The notes under the pieces: model-generated | What the model was told of the DNA's origin: nothing | Seen by the model: the letters and a program-made list of their open reading frames with translations, nothing else | Database searches by the model: none | Assembly (NCBI GenBank): GCA_037833965.1 | Contig: AP031356.1 | Coordinates: forward strand, 1,386,501 to 1,450,500 | From: Marchantia polymorpha subsp. ruderalis | Lineage: Eukaryota > Streptophyta > Marchantiopsida > Marchantiales > Marchantiaceae | Direction: 5' to 3' | Length of the DNA stretch: 64,000 bases | Part shown: positions 1 to 12,479 of the stretch, in pieces | Position numbering within the stretch: the stretch's first letter is position 1 | How the letters are laid out: every line of letters starts with the position of its first letter | Translations under genes and position numbers: made by a program

Positions 1-3000
1 GCCAGAGGACCAAAACCAACGGACTGTGAATAATACCTGTATTATTTTCCCATACGATGACACAAAGTTGGAGACACAGAGCTCTGATTCGTACCCTTTA
101 TCATCGTGATCTATTCTCAGAGCTGCATCGGTGAATTTGCACCCATGAAGATCGAATTTCTTCGCTACGTGTGATAAGATTTATCGGTCACTCCATCAAC
201 AAATAAGAAGCCTTCCAGTGGATTCTTCTGCACGACAAGAGTACTGCAAGACAACTTTAAACTGAATGACATCCAACTGACATCGACAAACACTTGAAAG
301 GTTCAATTCTTACTGATTCCCAGTGTCAAACGCAATCATTAGAAAGATACTCCACTTGGGCTTCGTCTTCAACATCTCTTGATCGGTAAGTTAAAACTGT
401 CATGTTCTCGGGCTTTACATTGTGGTTCTGTCGAACAAATTCCCGCAAACATAAAGAGGATCTGAAGATTACAGTCTCTCTGATCCGCTCAATTGACAGG
501 AAATTACGGACGAACTATGAGGGTTGTGAAGTGCATCTAGTGTTGAGTCCGTCACAGTTGGCGAGGACTTCATCGTCGTGAAAATTCGTTAATACGTTGG
601 GCGTTGGGGAGTGTGACGAGAACAAGGCGATTTTTGTGATGTTTCAAATAAATGCATGAAGATTGCTCGACACCATTCGGTTTAAGCTGAGGGGAGTGCG
701 TCGTGAAGTTTCGCATGGATAGGGCTTTGGCGCCCATACAAACACCGTGTTGTTCATTCCTGGGAGACTTTAGGCATTCTCAGTGACACAGAAACTTCCA
801 AAGCTTTCTACTCCAAAACTTCACCTTGCAAACGATCAACACTTCATCCACACGCGTGTGCATCCAAGGGCATTCACCCTCCGCATTGGATGCAACCTCC
901 TGTTGCATTTCCAACTTCCATGGAAGCTCAATTGGTGAAAAAAATGGTTAGCACTCAGTTCAGGCGTGTAAATCGATATTCTACTCTCAGTTTCCTATCC
1001 AAATATAGATCCAGCCTGATGCGCATGCTCTACCTTCAAAATCCTGTCTTTCTGATCGGTGACAGAAATCCTTGTCGATTGGTTTGTCCACTGAACCTGT
1101 ACTGTGTCTCATCACGGGTAACAGATGAGGCACCAGTGACTGCAGAGTGTGTTGTTTGAAAGTCAAAATAATGGTCTCGGGCTTAGAGATGCGCATGCTG
1201 TTGCCTGAGATAGAATCACAACATAGATTTAGGTCCAATTCGAGTGGCTGACACACTGAGAACAAGCGCGTAGTACTCCGATTGAAGCATGCAGGAGTTT
1301 GCAGCGGGGCCAGAATCGCGACAGTAGACGAGGGAAACTTCATACAACGGACAAGATTTTTCCACAGTATTGGCTTTGTCCACACTCTGGAGACAACAGC
1401 ATCTACATCGAAGGTTCGGAACATGCAGAAGTTGCTTGTAACGTTTCTGCAGGCCAATGGGTCCATGGAGACCTGACCTCAACGTGGCCATGCATTCATC
1501 TCTTGTACAAGAGTTTCATGCCATACCGAAAACTCTTGTGAACAGCAATTTCCTGCACAGATTTTATCAGACGAACGATCTGTAACGATCTTCTTGTCTC
1601 CGATTATCCACAGACGCTACCCGGTGGAGTACGAATTGCAGACGATGATAAGTCTTACATCTGCAGTGAAACGAAGTCATCTGTTGCTGCGGTCAGTCGA
1701 TGGATCCTGACCTGTACTTGACCATGAAACAGCAGGCGCGCGAAATTGAATCTTCTTCTAGAAGACCAAATTTTGAAAAGTGTACTTTGAAACCTTCCCC
1801 AGCTACCTGTGTCTTCAGATGTATTGTAGAAATCCCTTCAAAGTTCTATCCGGTTCCTTCCCACGTCCAGTACTGTCCGGCCCTGTAAGTTGCGAGGCAC
1901 AGGTTCAGAGCTCTAACTACTTTTGAGGAGACAAGTCAGTAAGAGATGAGCTACCATAAGTTGATGAAGTTGTGTACAAGAACAACACACGTTTGCAAAG
2001 GTAGAGCCACACTAGAGCAGCCGAGTCAGAACAACAATGTATATTTATAACGAGTTTGTTATAAAGTATATGAAAACAACGAGCGGAGTAACTGCCATCC
2101 AGAGAGCACTTCTACGTGACTTTGTCACATAGCGTAGAGGATAGAAGGGAACCGTGAATGATGTCTGCAATAGAAGAGTATAGACATAGGATAAAAGATA
2201 GTGTACAAATGGTGAATTTTGCGATCCACTTATTGACCGATGCCAAACGGAGAACGGTCAGATAAGTAGATTATCGAGTAATCAAGGAGCACCTCTCAAT
2301 TATTCGCCTTTCCAGGCATATCCTACTATGGTACATTGATTGAATCGCAGAACCGGGACAAGTACGGCACACTTCAGTTTCGTCTGCCTCTACCAGGTCC
2401 TCTCGGTTTGTTAGAAGTTCCATAAGGCACGCCTCGCACGTAATACGCATGGCTGCCAGCACTACGCTCTTTCTCGGTGGCCTGGCCAAGTATGTAATTT
2501 ATGTTTTGTGGGTATCAGAACCTTCACGAAGTGTGAACAAAAACTTGGGGGTATCTGCAAAAAACTCAGTGGAGAGTTGAAAAATTGATGAGTGCAAGGA
2601 TTAGTACTACTCACTTCAGTATACATGCCGATGTACATACAGTCTAGTATTTTAACCGGTGTAGCGACCTGGGTGGCTGTTGGGCGATCCCACGGCATCC
2701 GGTTACATATACTCTAGGTTGACGCAAGATCTCTATCAGATATGGTGTATTCGCCAGAGGACGACTATTTTCCAAGACCTTGCTCCATCGGTGCTTACTT
2801 AGGCCATCGAACCCTCGAGACATGTCGTTTACGAATGCTGTCTGTGGCACCTTCGAATGCTGAACTGTCTTCCTCTTTGGCGCCCAGAGGCCTCTCCGAC
2901 CTGAGCACTTGGCACCTAGTCCCATCACGGCCTTATCAGGGACAGTCAAAGTAAGAGATACAAACATAAACACAGCCACGCATTTCATTCCCTGGCGGCC

Positions 3001-3473
3001 TTCCGTGTTACTTCATCGACAGACGTCGAGACGCAGTTCTCCTGCTAGCGCAGTCCAAATCCCCTCCCCAATTCCTTTTCTGAACCCACCGCAGCATTGG
3101 CCGACAAGAACTCATTGCCCTGATTTTGAAGAGGTCGGAAGCTCGCCGAGCAGCAGGGGGTCACCTTCAAGGCATTGACAAGCTGTGTCCGGGCAAGAAA
3201 GTTCTGTTGTTGCTGGAGCAGACGAAATTGAAGGTCCCCTTGCTGCTGCTGATGCCTCGAGGCACATACTGGAGGTTAGAATACAGATATTTGAAGTGAC
3301 AGTGGTATACCTCCCATGTCAAGCCATTACGGGTGTGATCATTGGTTACGACTGTCTGCCTTTAAGTCGCTCCATAACCTCTGTTGTTGGAGGTAGGGGT
3401 CGAGGGGTAACACAAGACAAGACCAGGTTGAGGCTCGACGAGTGTTATGAACAAGCCATGACCGGTCCTGACA
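1..3473. other. Region with no recognised gene; includes the likely 3' UTR of the EEP gene
   Basis: No reading frame here matches a family I recognise. The longest ones are about 160 codons (minus strand, 987-1466) and 114 codons (minus strand, 2644-2988, with a hydrophobic start). Neither has convincing splice context or domain content. A strong donor-like site (GTAAGT) lies near 386 on the plus strand, so 1-385 could be a non-coding 5' exon of an unseen gene. The part just below 3474 must hold the 3' UTR of the minus-strand EEP gene. Base composition is intermediate, with no TE signatures. Confidence 0.4.
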
Positions 3474-6400
3474 TCATGAGTGGAAATGCGGTTGCAAGTC
3501 CACCATGACGAGGTCATGGTTCGAGGTGCCCCGCGAGGGCACAACTAAATAGGACCCCGGAATGAAGTCGAAAGGTAGCTTTTGCGACCCCAGTATGTAA
3601 TCTACTCTCGTTCCGTTTTGGCACGTCCCTTGAACTTCTGCACATCAGAAGACAAAACCTGTGAGAACGTTATTCTCAGCCTGCAAATGACAACGAAATT
3701 AATAGACAGACGATCAATGTCAACATCCAAAGCAGGGGAGAGGTCCTGCACTTCAGAAAGTGGGTCTGCAACGAGGGCTTATCAGCAACTTGGGATCTGA
3801 GAGCAAACATAGAGCTCGACGAAAATTGACACTGAATCCGGGTTAGATACCATTTCGAGCAGCTCGCGTTGCAGACAGCAATTCTTGTCCGCTATGAGGT
3901 AATATCAAGCCTTTTTCCATCATTAATGCCATACTCCCAAGGCTTCTTAGCTTAATGAGTGCAGTTGAACCGGATTCATATTTCTCGGCGAGGAAGTTGA
4001 TGATATTACGGAAGGTTCCTACATGCTGTGGGAAGGGTGGGAAATGATTGAACTAGGTCAAGAACCGCAAAACTAGGCCCTGCTTTGGAGTCCAGTGAGC
4101 AGCAAGAGGATTCATAGTAGTCACGCTTTTCTACATTTCATACATCACCGACGCATTAGCATCTCCGTTCTTCCGGCTCACACTCCGCACCTGAAAGAGA
4201 AGGAAATGGGATGGAAACTTGCTTACCCTCCTTGATTTGATGCGATTTCGTAGGACTTGATCCAAGGGCGAAATCCTTTGCATCCGAGTAGCGCTTTTCC
4301 TGAAAAAGCCTCTTCATGACGTCGCCTCTGGGAAGGACCTTATTGTTCTTCTTTCGAAACTGCGAGCAAAAGAAAGAGCATTAGCCTCCATGATTTCCAG
4401 GCCACATCAGCTGGAGCGGCAACAACTAAGGCATATGGAAAGATGGTGCGTGTTCAGTACGCGCATTACGACAACTTCAGGATGTTCTGACAATGACTTC
4501 GACCCTAAGATCTGACTGAAAATCGATCGCTCGCTCCTGCAAGCCATTGATGAGGTTTCTAGGGTCTCATCCTGCTCAAAACAATAATGAAGATCGACGT
4601 ACAAATAGGACGAACGATGGCGCCACCAAAGACCGAAGGCTGACGCTTCGCTTTTGACTAACTCGACCCAATTCTCTTATTTCGCCTCTTCACGACACTA
4701 GCTACGTTCTTTACCATGTCCAAAGTTTCAGGCTACATTAATTCCTACATATTCCCCTTCGTATGTATGTGAGCTTGCATCCGAAGAATTCTACACATGA
4801 AGTGGGAAAGTCGATCACGAGAATGAACGGACGTGTTCTTGCTTCTGTATGTCTTGCCTTTTATCAAAAGGAAAGCAACCAAAACAACAGCGTTCACGTC
4901 GTTGTGGCCCATTGCTTTTCCCCGGCTGGAACGTGTAAGGTGACTAGCGACAGAGACGCAAGATTACAGGGATTGGACTTCGCGGCAGCTGCGCTCACGT
5001 AGTACCGTACAATCAAAACTCGTGGCCGAAAGACGAATGCAGAAAGAGACACGAGACCTAGTTCCAAATTGAGTTCCGACCATCACTCGAACATGCGACA
5101 ATTTTAGAAAATAGGCCTCGTCTCCTCCGATAAGGGAATCCAGCTGCAGATGGGCGGAGAACGCGAAGCGTAGCACTGGACGGAACAAGAATTAGAATGA
5201 GGCGTGAAGCATTCGATGGATAATCTGGTTTCTTCGTGTGAGTCGCTGAATCGGAATATCTTTGGGTGTGATCGCCAGCATTTCGTTCTGTAAGGCGTGA
5301 CTGACTGACAGACTCAACGCGAAACCTTCAAGAAGAGGGGAGGCAGAAAAATCACCTCCGCGATCTCCTCCCAGCGTTCTTTCGAGTAGTCTGACTGGTT
5401 GAGGGCGTTGAGGTTTCCGGTGAGGATGTGCGGTTGATTCGGAGGCACCATGCTCGTCAAAGAGTCGATTTGTTTCATGCGCCAGTCTTCGTCCAGATGG
5501 TCGAGTTGAGTGCAGTAGAAGTGAAGGTCACCGGCGAGAGGTACCGAAACCACAACCTTCAGAACGTTCCTGTTGCACCACGACCTTCGTCAGATAAGGA
5601 CCATCTTGATCTTAAAGAAGTGGACAGACATTCAATCGACAGAAGTCCTCATTCCAATAGAAGCTTCCAAGGCACCAGCCACCTGGAATCCCGTAGGACT
5701 ACGCGCAGAGAACAAAACAGGGCACCAATCCTTCCTGAAACGAAAAGACTGCGCACGACCTACACGCCCGATATCATGACTAAGATGCGCTTCTCACCCA
5801 TTCAAATTTGTACAGACGATGCTAAGAATCAATACTATCGGAAGATAGTGAGGATAATCCTGCGCTTGATAGCTGGTATATCTCATTATGAACCCGACGT
5901 ACTCGGATAACAGGGTAGATAGCGACATATATGATCCACCGCAAATCGAAGTAAGATTCAATTGCACGAGGTGACATAAATGTCCTTGTCGAGTGCGGGA
6001 CGATCGATTCTTGGGTGTAGATCGAATGTGAAAAATTTGCAGTCGTCAAGGGCCCACGTAGGAGAATACTTCAGAAGGGAAACGAGCGCTGATTCGGCAG
6101 ACCAGAACAGAGCCAAGAGAGACGAGCATCTAGTGAAGCCACCGAATAAGAATAAACTTCCCAGATCTTCTTGTAGCCCCCACGATCATTGCTTCGAAGA
6201 GGAGGGAGCAAAGGTTGGCAAGAAACGGCAATAGACTAAGAGCTTGAAATTGGGAAAGAAGAGAAAGCCGAAGCAGGATTAGAAGACCTCACCTGTAATC
6301 CGTGTCGTCATGAATTTGTTGAACGGAAGCACTTTTGATGGGCCACCGGGAGAGAACTGCGTTTCCGAAATCCGGAGCCCAGCTTTCGGCATACGCATAC

Positions 6401-7887
6401 TCCATGCCCAGCGCTTCCGCGAGCTCTGACAGGGGCTTCATTCCGCGCTCTTCCTCCGCTCTCACCTCCTGGAGAGCAATGATGTCGGCATCTACCTCAA
6501 GCAGTATGTCCAAAATCGACAAATAGTTCGCTCCCAACGACGCAGGATCACCGCCCTCCTTGGACGACAAATTTGGGCTGCAAGGCGACGCTACCGTCGA
6601 GGTCAAGGCGGAATTGGAAACGAAATTGCCATCCTGAGGGGAAACCGAGCTCGAGAGCTCAGTCGGGCTGGACGACGCCGCGGAAGGCGAAGTGTCGGCG
6701 AACTGGACTCCATCGAACGGAGCGGCAGCGACCCTCTCCGGACTCTTGTCGCCCGACGATGGGATCGGCTCCGACAGCAGCAACGGGGTAGGCGACGAGA
6801 AGCAAGAGAGCACCTTCTCATTCGCAGGGCTCCCGACGGGAGTGTAGCAGGCGAGAGCGAGCTGATCGGGAGTGCTCGCGGCAGCTGCAGCGGATTGAAG
6901 TCCCGAAGGATCACTGGCCTGGCAGGAAGCTTGGCTGCTGAAAAGGCTCGGCAGAGAATCGGCAAAGCACTGGGAGCTGTCGCTGGAGAGGCTGAAGACG
7001 GGATTCAGCTTCGAGTGGTAGAAGGGGCCGTGGATGCCACTGCTGCTGCGCCCGCTGCCGGGCTTGAAATGGCAGATGGCACGCGTCTTGGCGGCCAGCG
7101 GGCTGGCCCTCCAGGCCTTGCGGATGTCGAAGGCGGCCTGCTTCACCGGGGACACTTTGGGGACGATCAGAGCGCAGGGGTTGAGCACGGGGAAGCTCTG
7201 AGTCGGCTTGGACGAGAGGTGGGACAGCACCGCGCAGGTCTCAGCGGAATCCGAGCTCTCGCGAGAATTCGAGAAGAAGGTCATCCCGGAGCTGGCCTCG
7301 CTGGACGTGGATTTGGACTTGCACGAGAAGATGGACGACTCGCTCGATAAGTAGTGTGCGGGGGTGGACTGGAATTGGTCGGGGGCTGCGGCAGCGCACG
7401 GGTGGTCGGCGGGGATGGCCGGCGCCAGGTTGAACAGAGCCACGTCGAACGTCGCGAGTCGAATTGTCGGGCCTTCCTTGTCGGCGTGCATGTTCCAGAG
7501 CTCGCCGTTGCCGCTGCCATTCCCGCTGTCCAATCCTTCGTCCTTCTCCCAGAAGCTCACGTCGCTCAGCAATCTCTCGCGCCCGCGCTGCTTTTCGCCC
7601 TCGGTCAGCAGCCCCACGGGCCTGCCTCCCTCGCCGACCGCGTAATTCTGGCAAAGCAAGGACTCGCATTCGCGATTGTCCATGACAGTGTAGATGAGCT
7701 TCGGCATGTCCTTCTTGGGCTTGAAGCACGACGGAATCTGATCTATTTTTTGCTCGAATCTGTGGCGGAACTTCTTCAGCCGCCCGCGCACTTTCTCCAT
7801 CTTTGCTTGCAAGGTGAGCCGCGCAGTGTCTCGCGTCTGCGCTAGAAATGCGTTTTGCAACTCTCGGGAGGTAGTACTGGAAGCCAT
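3474..7887 (-). CDS. EEP/DNase I-like superfamily protein, probable pseudoenzyme (4 exons, 701 aa)
   Basis: I assembled four exons: 7887-6293, 5569-5356, 4359-4227 and 3637-3474. All introns are GT-AG and the phases match (2, 0, 1). The product is like plant endonuclease/exonuclease/phosphatase-fold proteins. It has a basic N-terminal segment (residues 1-60), a motif-1 region near 141-156, a long Ser/Pro/Ala-rich low-complexity insert, then LQEV (Glu about 474), CTQLDHL (about 551), TGNLN (about 582), GTRVDYI (656-662), PGSY (674) and TSNHD (685-689). In this fold the canonical residues are Asn in motif 1, THLDH, GDLN and SDH. Here they read Asp, Gln, Asn and Asn, so catalysis is doubtful. 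The start at 7887 (MASST...) is preferred. An in-frame Met 24 codons upstream (7959) is possible but its extension looks like UTR. The exon-3/4 stretch where relatives carry a conserved loop is divergent. Family identity is firm; substrate and function are unknown. Confidence 0.85.
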
Positions 7888-8028
7888 CTTCCCATTCTCC
7901 AGTGTGGAGGAACTAAATCTCTCGCAGCTCCACAGAATGTGTGGAAGATTATCAATCAATCGGTCAAAATTTCTAGCCTACTGGATCTCGACTCGTTACC
8001 AAAAATTCCTCCACTCAAGTTCTCTGCT

Positions 8029-8704
8029 ATGACGACATTGCTTACATTTTTACTACTCCTCGTGATACCGTCGTCTGGGCTTCACGAACTCGCTGCCTGA
8101 TCTGAGATTCGCAGGGGGGACGAGATTGATCCGAGCTATCCTCCAGTCTTCTCATTCCCTGCACCTTCCACCCTCGAAGACGCATGGACGTACGAAAGTC
8201 AAATCGTCCAGAATTCAGACGATAAGAATGCCGAAAGAATCAGACGTGACACCACCCTCGAGGTGATGAGCCAGCAGCTATCTGTTCAATCCACTTCCAC
8301 CTCAATCTACTGGAACAGGGAGCGTCCTACTTTGTTCAAAAATCCACTTGCGCCCACAACTTGGCGACTCCCCTGAGGCAGAGACCTCGACGACGACAAT
8401 CTCCCCACCTTCACTGGACTCGGTTGGTGCCGACAAGTCTCAACGGTTGACCGTCATGGCCAATTACATGGGTCCCTGGGTGATCCATCTCGACGCTGAC
8501 ATTTTCCACTCCGATTACGTCCTCCTCCTGGGGCGACTACTATTCACCGTCGCCAACACAGGCGGCATCAGCTTGACTTTCTCTTCGTCGGGTTCCCTGG
8601 CTGAAGTGGACGAGAGTGAAGGCTTTCCTTCTGCGGTCTGTCCGTCGACTATTCCTCCGAGGAAGTTTGGGCTGCTCCTGGGCTGGGCTGGGCTGGGCTG
8701 AAGA
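8029..8704 (+). pseudogene. Decayed gene for a possible secreted protein
   Basis: An ATG at 8029 opens a typical signal-peptide-like start: MTTLL, then a run of Leu/Val, then PSSG. It is followed after 24 codons by TGA (8098-8100). The same frame then stays open for another 84 codons, to TGA near 8370, with protein-like composition (Pro/Ser/Asp-rich, Trp and Tyr present). A second long open stretch in the next frame (8348-8701) continues with plausible sequence and ends in a GGGCT tandem repeat (about 8680-8700). One premature stop plus one frameshift in an otherwise coding-like 650 bp suggests a pseudogene, or a gene with introns I cannot place. I recognise no family. It lies head to head with the EEP gene, 141 bp between ATGs. 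Confidence 0.3.
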
Positions 8705-11700
8705 TTGATTGATGTTCTCGTTGTTGAAGTCCTTGAGAGTTTACGAAGGGCTGGCTGGAGAGCTAGCTACATACATTCTCCTGGCTGTCGGCAGCTGCTG
8801 GAGCGCGTTGAAGCTTTTGGGGGCATGAGTGGCACCAATGGCAATCTATAGCTTGCCTGAAATGCTTGGGCTGTGGAAATGCCTCGCGAGGATGACTAGA
8901 CAATATCTGGGAATCGCTCGCAGATTTCTCTCCCGCGGGTCCACGCTCCTCCACTTCATCCCCGATAATAATGAGCGAATCCTGGCCAAAAAGTCTACGG
9001 GGAGCCAATTCAACTACCGATACACTTGCCGATCCAATCTGGACTCGAGAAATCTCAACACGAAGACACAGTGCGGGAGAGAGAGTGGGTGAAAAGGCCT
9101 CGGGCAGGCGGCGAGCAGGCAGGAACTACTCAATGAGTACAATCTCTCTTTGCGTGGGTAAGTAGCCGAAAGGCTGGAGCAGGCTGCAAACAGCAGGCAC
9201 TGCCCTTCGAGTGCAATCTGTGTGTGTGTTTGTGTGAGGGTCCGTGTGTGCAAGCGTGTATGCTGCCAATGATTCTGATTTCACAATTTGCGCGATGGGG
9301 GAGTACAATGTAAGAGCCGCTCTCACTCACAGCTTAGATCCACACATCCACTCGTCAGTTGCTGAGCTGCGTAGAGTGCACCGCACTGCTCTCCCGACAC
9401 CGCCCCGCTCGCTCACTCACTCTCGCCTCGAATCCCCCTCCTACTCCCTGTGAACAGATTCTTCTATCTCCAAAATCTTCTCACCTGTCCCATTCCCCCT
9501 TCACTTCTCTCCCACTGATGACCACATCTCTCCGTTGATCTGCTGCAGCCCCGCATGAACGAACCCACACACAAATCCACCTCCACGGCGACCAACTCGC
9601 CTTCGCTCAACTCCTCTTCTCCCTTCACTTCGCCCTCCACTCCTCGCCTCGCTGACCTCACCTCGAACACTTCACCGGACCTTCCTCGTCCTTCTCTCCC
9701 GCAGAGGAAAGAAGAATACGCCGGGGATCAGTTCAGTTTCCAGGCTCCGGGCTCTACACATTTCTCCGTCTAATCTCGGCCCGTAGGCCGCCCCCTCCTC
9801 TCCCCATCCTGCTGCTGCTGCCGCTGCTAGCCCTACGCCTGCTGCCTGCCGATGCTTCTTCTCCTGGCCCTTTGCCATGCCCGCCCGCCCGCCTGCCTGC
9901 CTTCATGACGATGCTCACATCAGCCGATGACTGCGCTTGTACCCCTGTGCTGCCGGGCTGACCCCATAGCATCCGTCTAGCTACCGCATCCATCCGCGAG
10001 TGACTCTGCGACCGAGCGAGTCCATCAATGCTGCCACCGGAGATCAGCATCCCAGACAGGAAAGCGGCACACCGCCACCGTGGCGCCCCGCCACGCATGC
10101 ACAGGGTACCCCCTCTGTCGCCCGCCGACCGTATCACCGCCACCGTGGCCACTTTCTCTAAACGTTATTACTGATGCCTTCTCGCCTTGCTCTCGCTTTG
10201 ATTTGCGCTCGTTCACGAGCGTGTAATCTATTCTTGGATCCATCGGCCCCGAGCAACTGGTGCGAGCATTCGCTCCACGTACCATAAATGGATTTAGCAA
10301 ATGACATTAGGCAGTTTCTTGGATGGGTCCTTGATTTAATTTCGTGTTTAAGTGTCGTTAAGTTTGACTTCGCGATGTGGTTCCCAAGAGTTTGGGTAGC
10401 TCGTAATTTTGACCTTGCCTTCATTTTGTCTTTAACTGCGCGGCGGAAAAGACAAGGTGGGGGACGTAACTAGCAGCGAGCGGAAAGCAAATTCTGGTTG
10501 TGTCTTGTGTGGGACATTAAGAAAGAGGAGGGAACTCAGGGGGGTTGTGTATGTAGCCTGTAGGGGTTTTACAGAGACCTGAAGCATTTGTTTGCACCGG
10601 CGTTTGAAGTACTGAGTGCAAGAAGGATGGGAGGACATACAGGTAACACCAGAGATGGATGTGGTTGATGTCCCGTGAAAATTAGCGACCAGGAATATTG
10701 GCAAGAGGCCATGGACGACCAGGAGCCGCATGCAAGATTCCCTCCCTAAGCTGTCACCATCACTTGCAGATGTGAGTGCCACTTGTTCCAACTCCACTGC
10801 TTCTTGCGAGTCCAGCTTCTGTTGATATCCGGTTTTCGTGATCCACACTGGCCATTCAACCCTAGCATGCTGAACACCAACAGATAATTCTGTTGGTCTC
10901 CACTTGACTACCTCTGGAACATTACTTGCATTGCATTTTTGGTGTGGACTGGCTATTTGGTACAACTTGTTGGAAAGGGGCAAAGTATGTCAAGACACTC
11001 CTTACGTACATGGAGGGGTACATGTATCGAGCTACGCGAGAGATTGACCGGCTAGAACGAGGCCCATCATTCCGAAAGGGGCTGCGAATTGCTCTATATT
11101 TTCCAGGCTATACATTTTAGACTGAAGTAGGCCGTAATATAATTGATCTCCGGTACAAAATAAATCCCCAAGCCTGCATACACGAACGAGAGGCCATTCT
11201 GCAATCGCCGGGGTATCCAAAGCTCCACTGCTCCTTTGTCCACCAACCCGCAATTATCAAACAAGTGCAGTACTGTCATTCTTCCATAGCCCTCCTCCCT
11301 CAAGACGTCAAGTTCGCTTCAGATATACTAGGTCAATTATACCCGCTTCAAATGTTTTCTGGAGTCAATTAACTACTCTACTCTACGTTCTACATACATC
11401 ACAACCGATTTCTAGGATCACGCAGGGATCTGCAACTGCGTTGATATTACTAGGTGGATATCGTCCGTCATGCCGGATTCAGTGCAGTCTTACATTGATG
11501 GTCCATCTGCTATACCTTTTGGGTCACATCTCGTACCTTAGATGTGCCCTCTAGAACCTGCAAGTAGAGCAGGCATAATGAGTAAACGTCGCCCCCGGTG
11601 AGTTATGTGAGTACCTTTGCGCAAATTTTCAAACACGGCTTCCAGTGCTTTGAAAATGTTGGCAACCCCATCTAATGCCTTGCAAAAGGGCTGTGCCCTG

Positions 11701-12109
11701 CAAAGATGAACATTTATATCCAAAAGTGATGCCTATAGCACTCCAGTGCAGTGCAGACTTCTCTGATTCGACCTCCACTACGATCAGCAGTAAACAAGAG
11801 TTCAAGAGCCCAACCGAAAATATTCATAAAAATTGTCTCAAAGCCTTTCAACGTGATTCTTCACAGGAAGGTCTTTTGACCTGGTGATCGGGTGCCCGGT
11901 GGACTGGTCGTCTGCGTGCCAAAACATGTCCCGGCTGGGATCCTCGAATTGAAAGGAGTGCTGCTTACAGTCACTGGGAGAAGAACAAAACCGGTTGAAC
12001 CGGGCCGCACGTCGTACCGCAGTTCGTCGACGTCATCCAGTGTCGTAGGACCTGGGCCGGTGAATAAATCTCTGTCCAGGATTCCTTTACTCACAGCAGA
12101 ACGTGCAGC
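8705..12109. other. Gene-poor region with GC-rich simple sequence
   Basis: No supported gene. The plus strand at 9215-9262 is TG/GT-rich simple sequence. The stretch 9440-10150 is GC- and pyrimidine-rich, with CTG runs (about 9808-9830) and CCGC/GCCT tandem runs (about 9878-9902). These produce many overlapping open frames on both strands, including a 72-codon Ser/Thr/Pro-rich one at 9555-9773 that I cannot distinguish from simple-sequence noise. From 10500 to 11860 there are only short, unrecognised frames. Confidence 0.4.
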
Positions 12110-12463
12110 TCACTGTCGAACCACGACGAATATACTGCCGTCGTTCTTGAAACGGTCGGGACGGAGAGAACCGGGGACGCTACTGCAGCCCGGTCCGGAC
12201 ATGAACGGCCACAAGCGGCAGCCCGTCGCAGTCGTCGTCGTCGTCGGGACGACATAACACGACGGAGGAAGCAGTGAGACGGAAGTAAAGGGCATGATGA
12301 CAAGCGCGACGGCGGCTCTTAATATTCTTGTTAGCAAGCGAACTGCCTTCGCCATGGCAATTACATCCATTAATCCGTCTTCGTTGAACAGCGCCTCCGT
12401 GTTTGGCGTTATGTCTGTCAGGACGGACAAGAGGCGACGTCTTTCGTCTTCATTTCCTTCCAT
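12110..12463 (-). CDS. Hypothetical protein, 117 aa, possible membrane segment
   Basis: Single open frame starting with ATG in a good plant context (AACATGG). The first 40 residues are acidic and look coding (MEGNEDERRR start). A hydrophobic stretch follows at about residues 46-66 and could be a membrane segment. The C-terminal half is Pro/Thr/Ser-rich. The frame stops at TGA (12110-12112). Beyond that one stop it stays open in the same frame for another 83 codons, down to 11861. Either the real gene is spliced, or this is a decaying longer gene. I do not recognise the family, and the case for a gene rests only on composition and start context. Confidence 0.3.
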   Translation of the reverse strand: MEGNEDERRRLLSVLTDITPNTEALFNEDGLMDVIAMAKAVRLLTRILRAAVALVIMPFTSVSLLPPSCYVVPTTTTTATGCRLWPFMSGPGCSSVPGSLRPDRFKNDGSIFVVVRQ

Positions 12464-12479
12464 GTTGGTTATTGTATAA

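Noticed and set aside
2644..2988. 114-codon minus-strand frame with a hydrophobic start as a secreted protein gene
   Set aside because: It lies downstream of the EEP stop in probable UTR. No splice context or domain supports it.
4190..4226. A 36-bp GT...AG intron directly after EEP exon 3, ending at TTTCAG
   Set aside because: Too short for a plant intron. The exon at 3637-3474 matches the phase and restores the conserved GTRVDYI end.
6335..7845. Long open frames on the plus strand and other minus frames across the EEP exon 1 (up to about 160 codons)
   Set aside because: They overlap a clearly conserved exon and arise from its high GC and Ser/Ala/Pro-rich codons.
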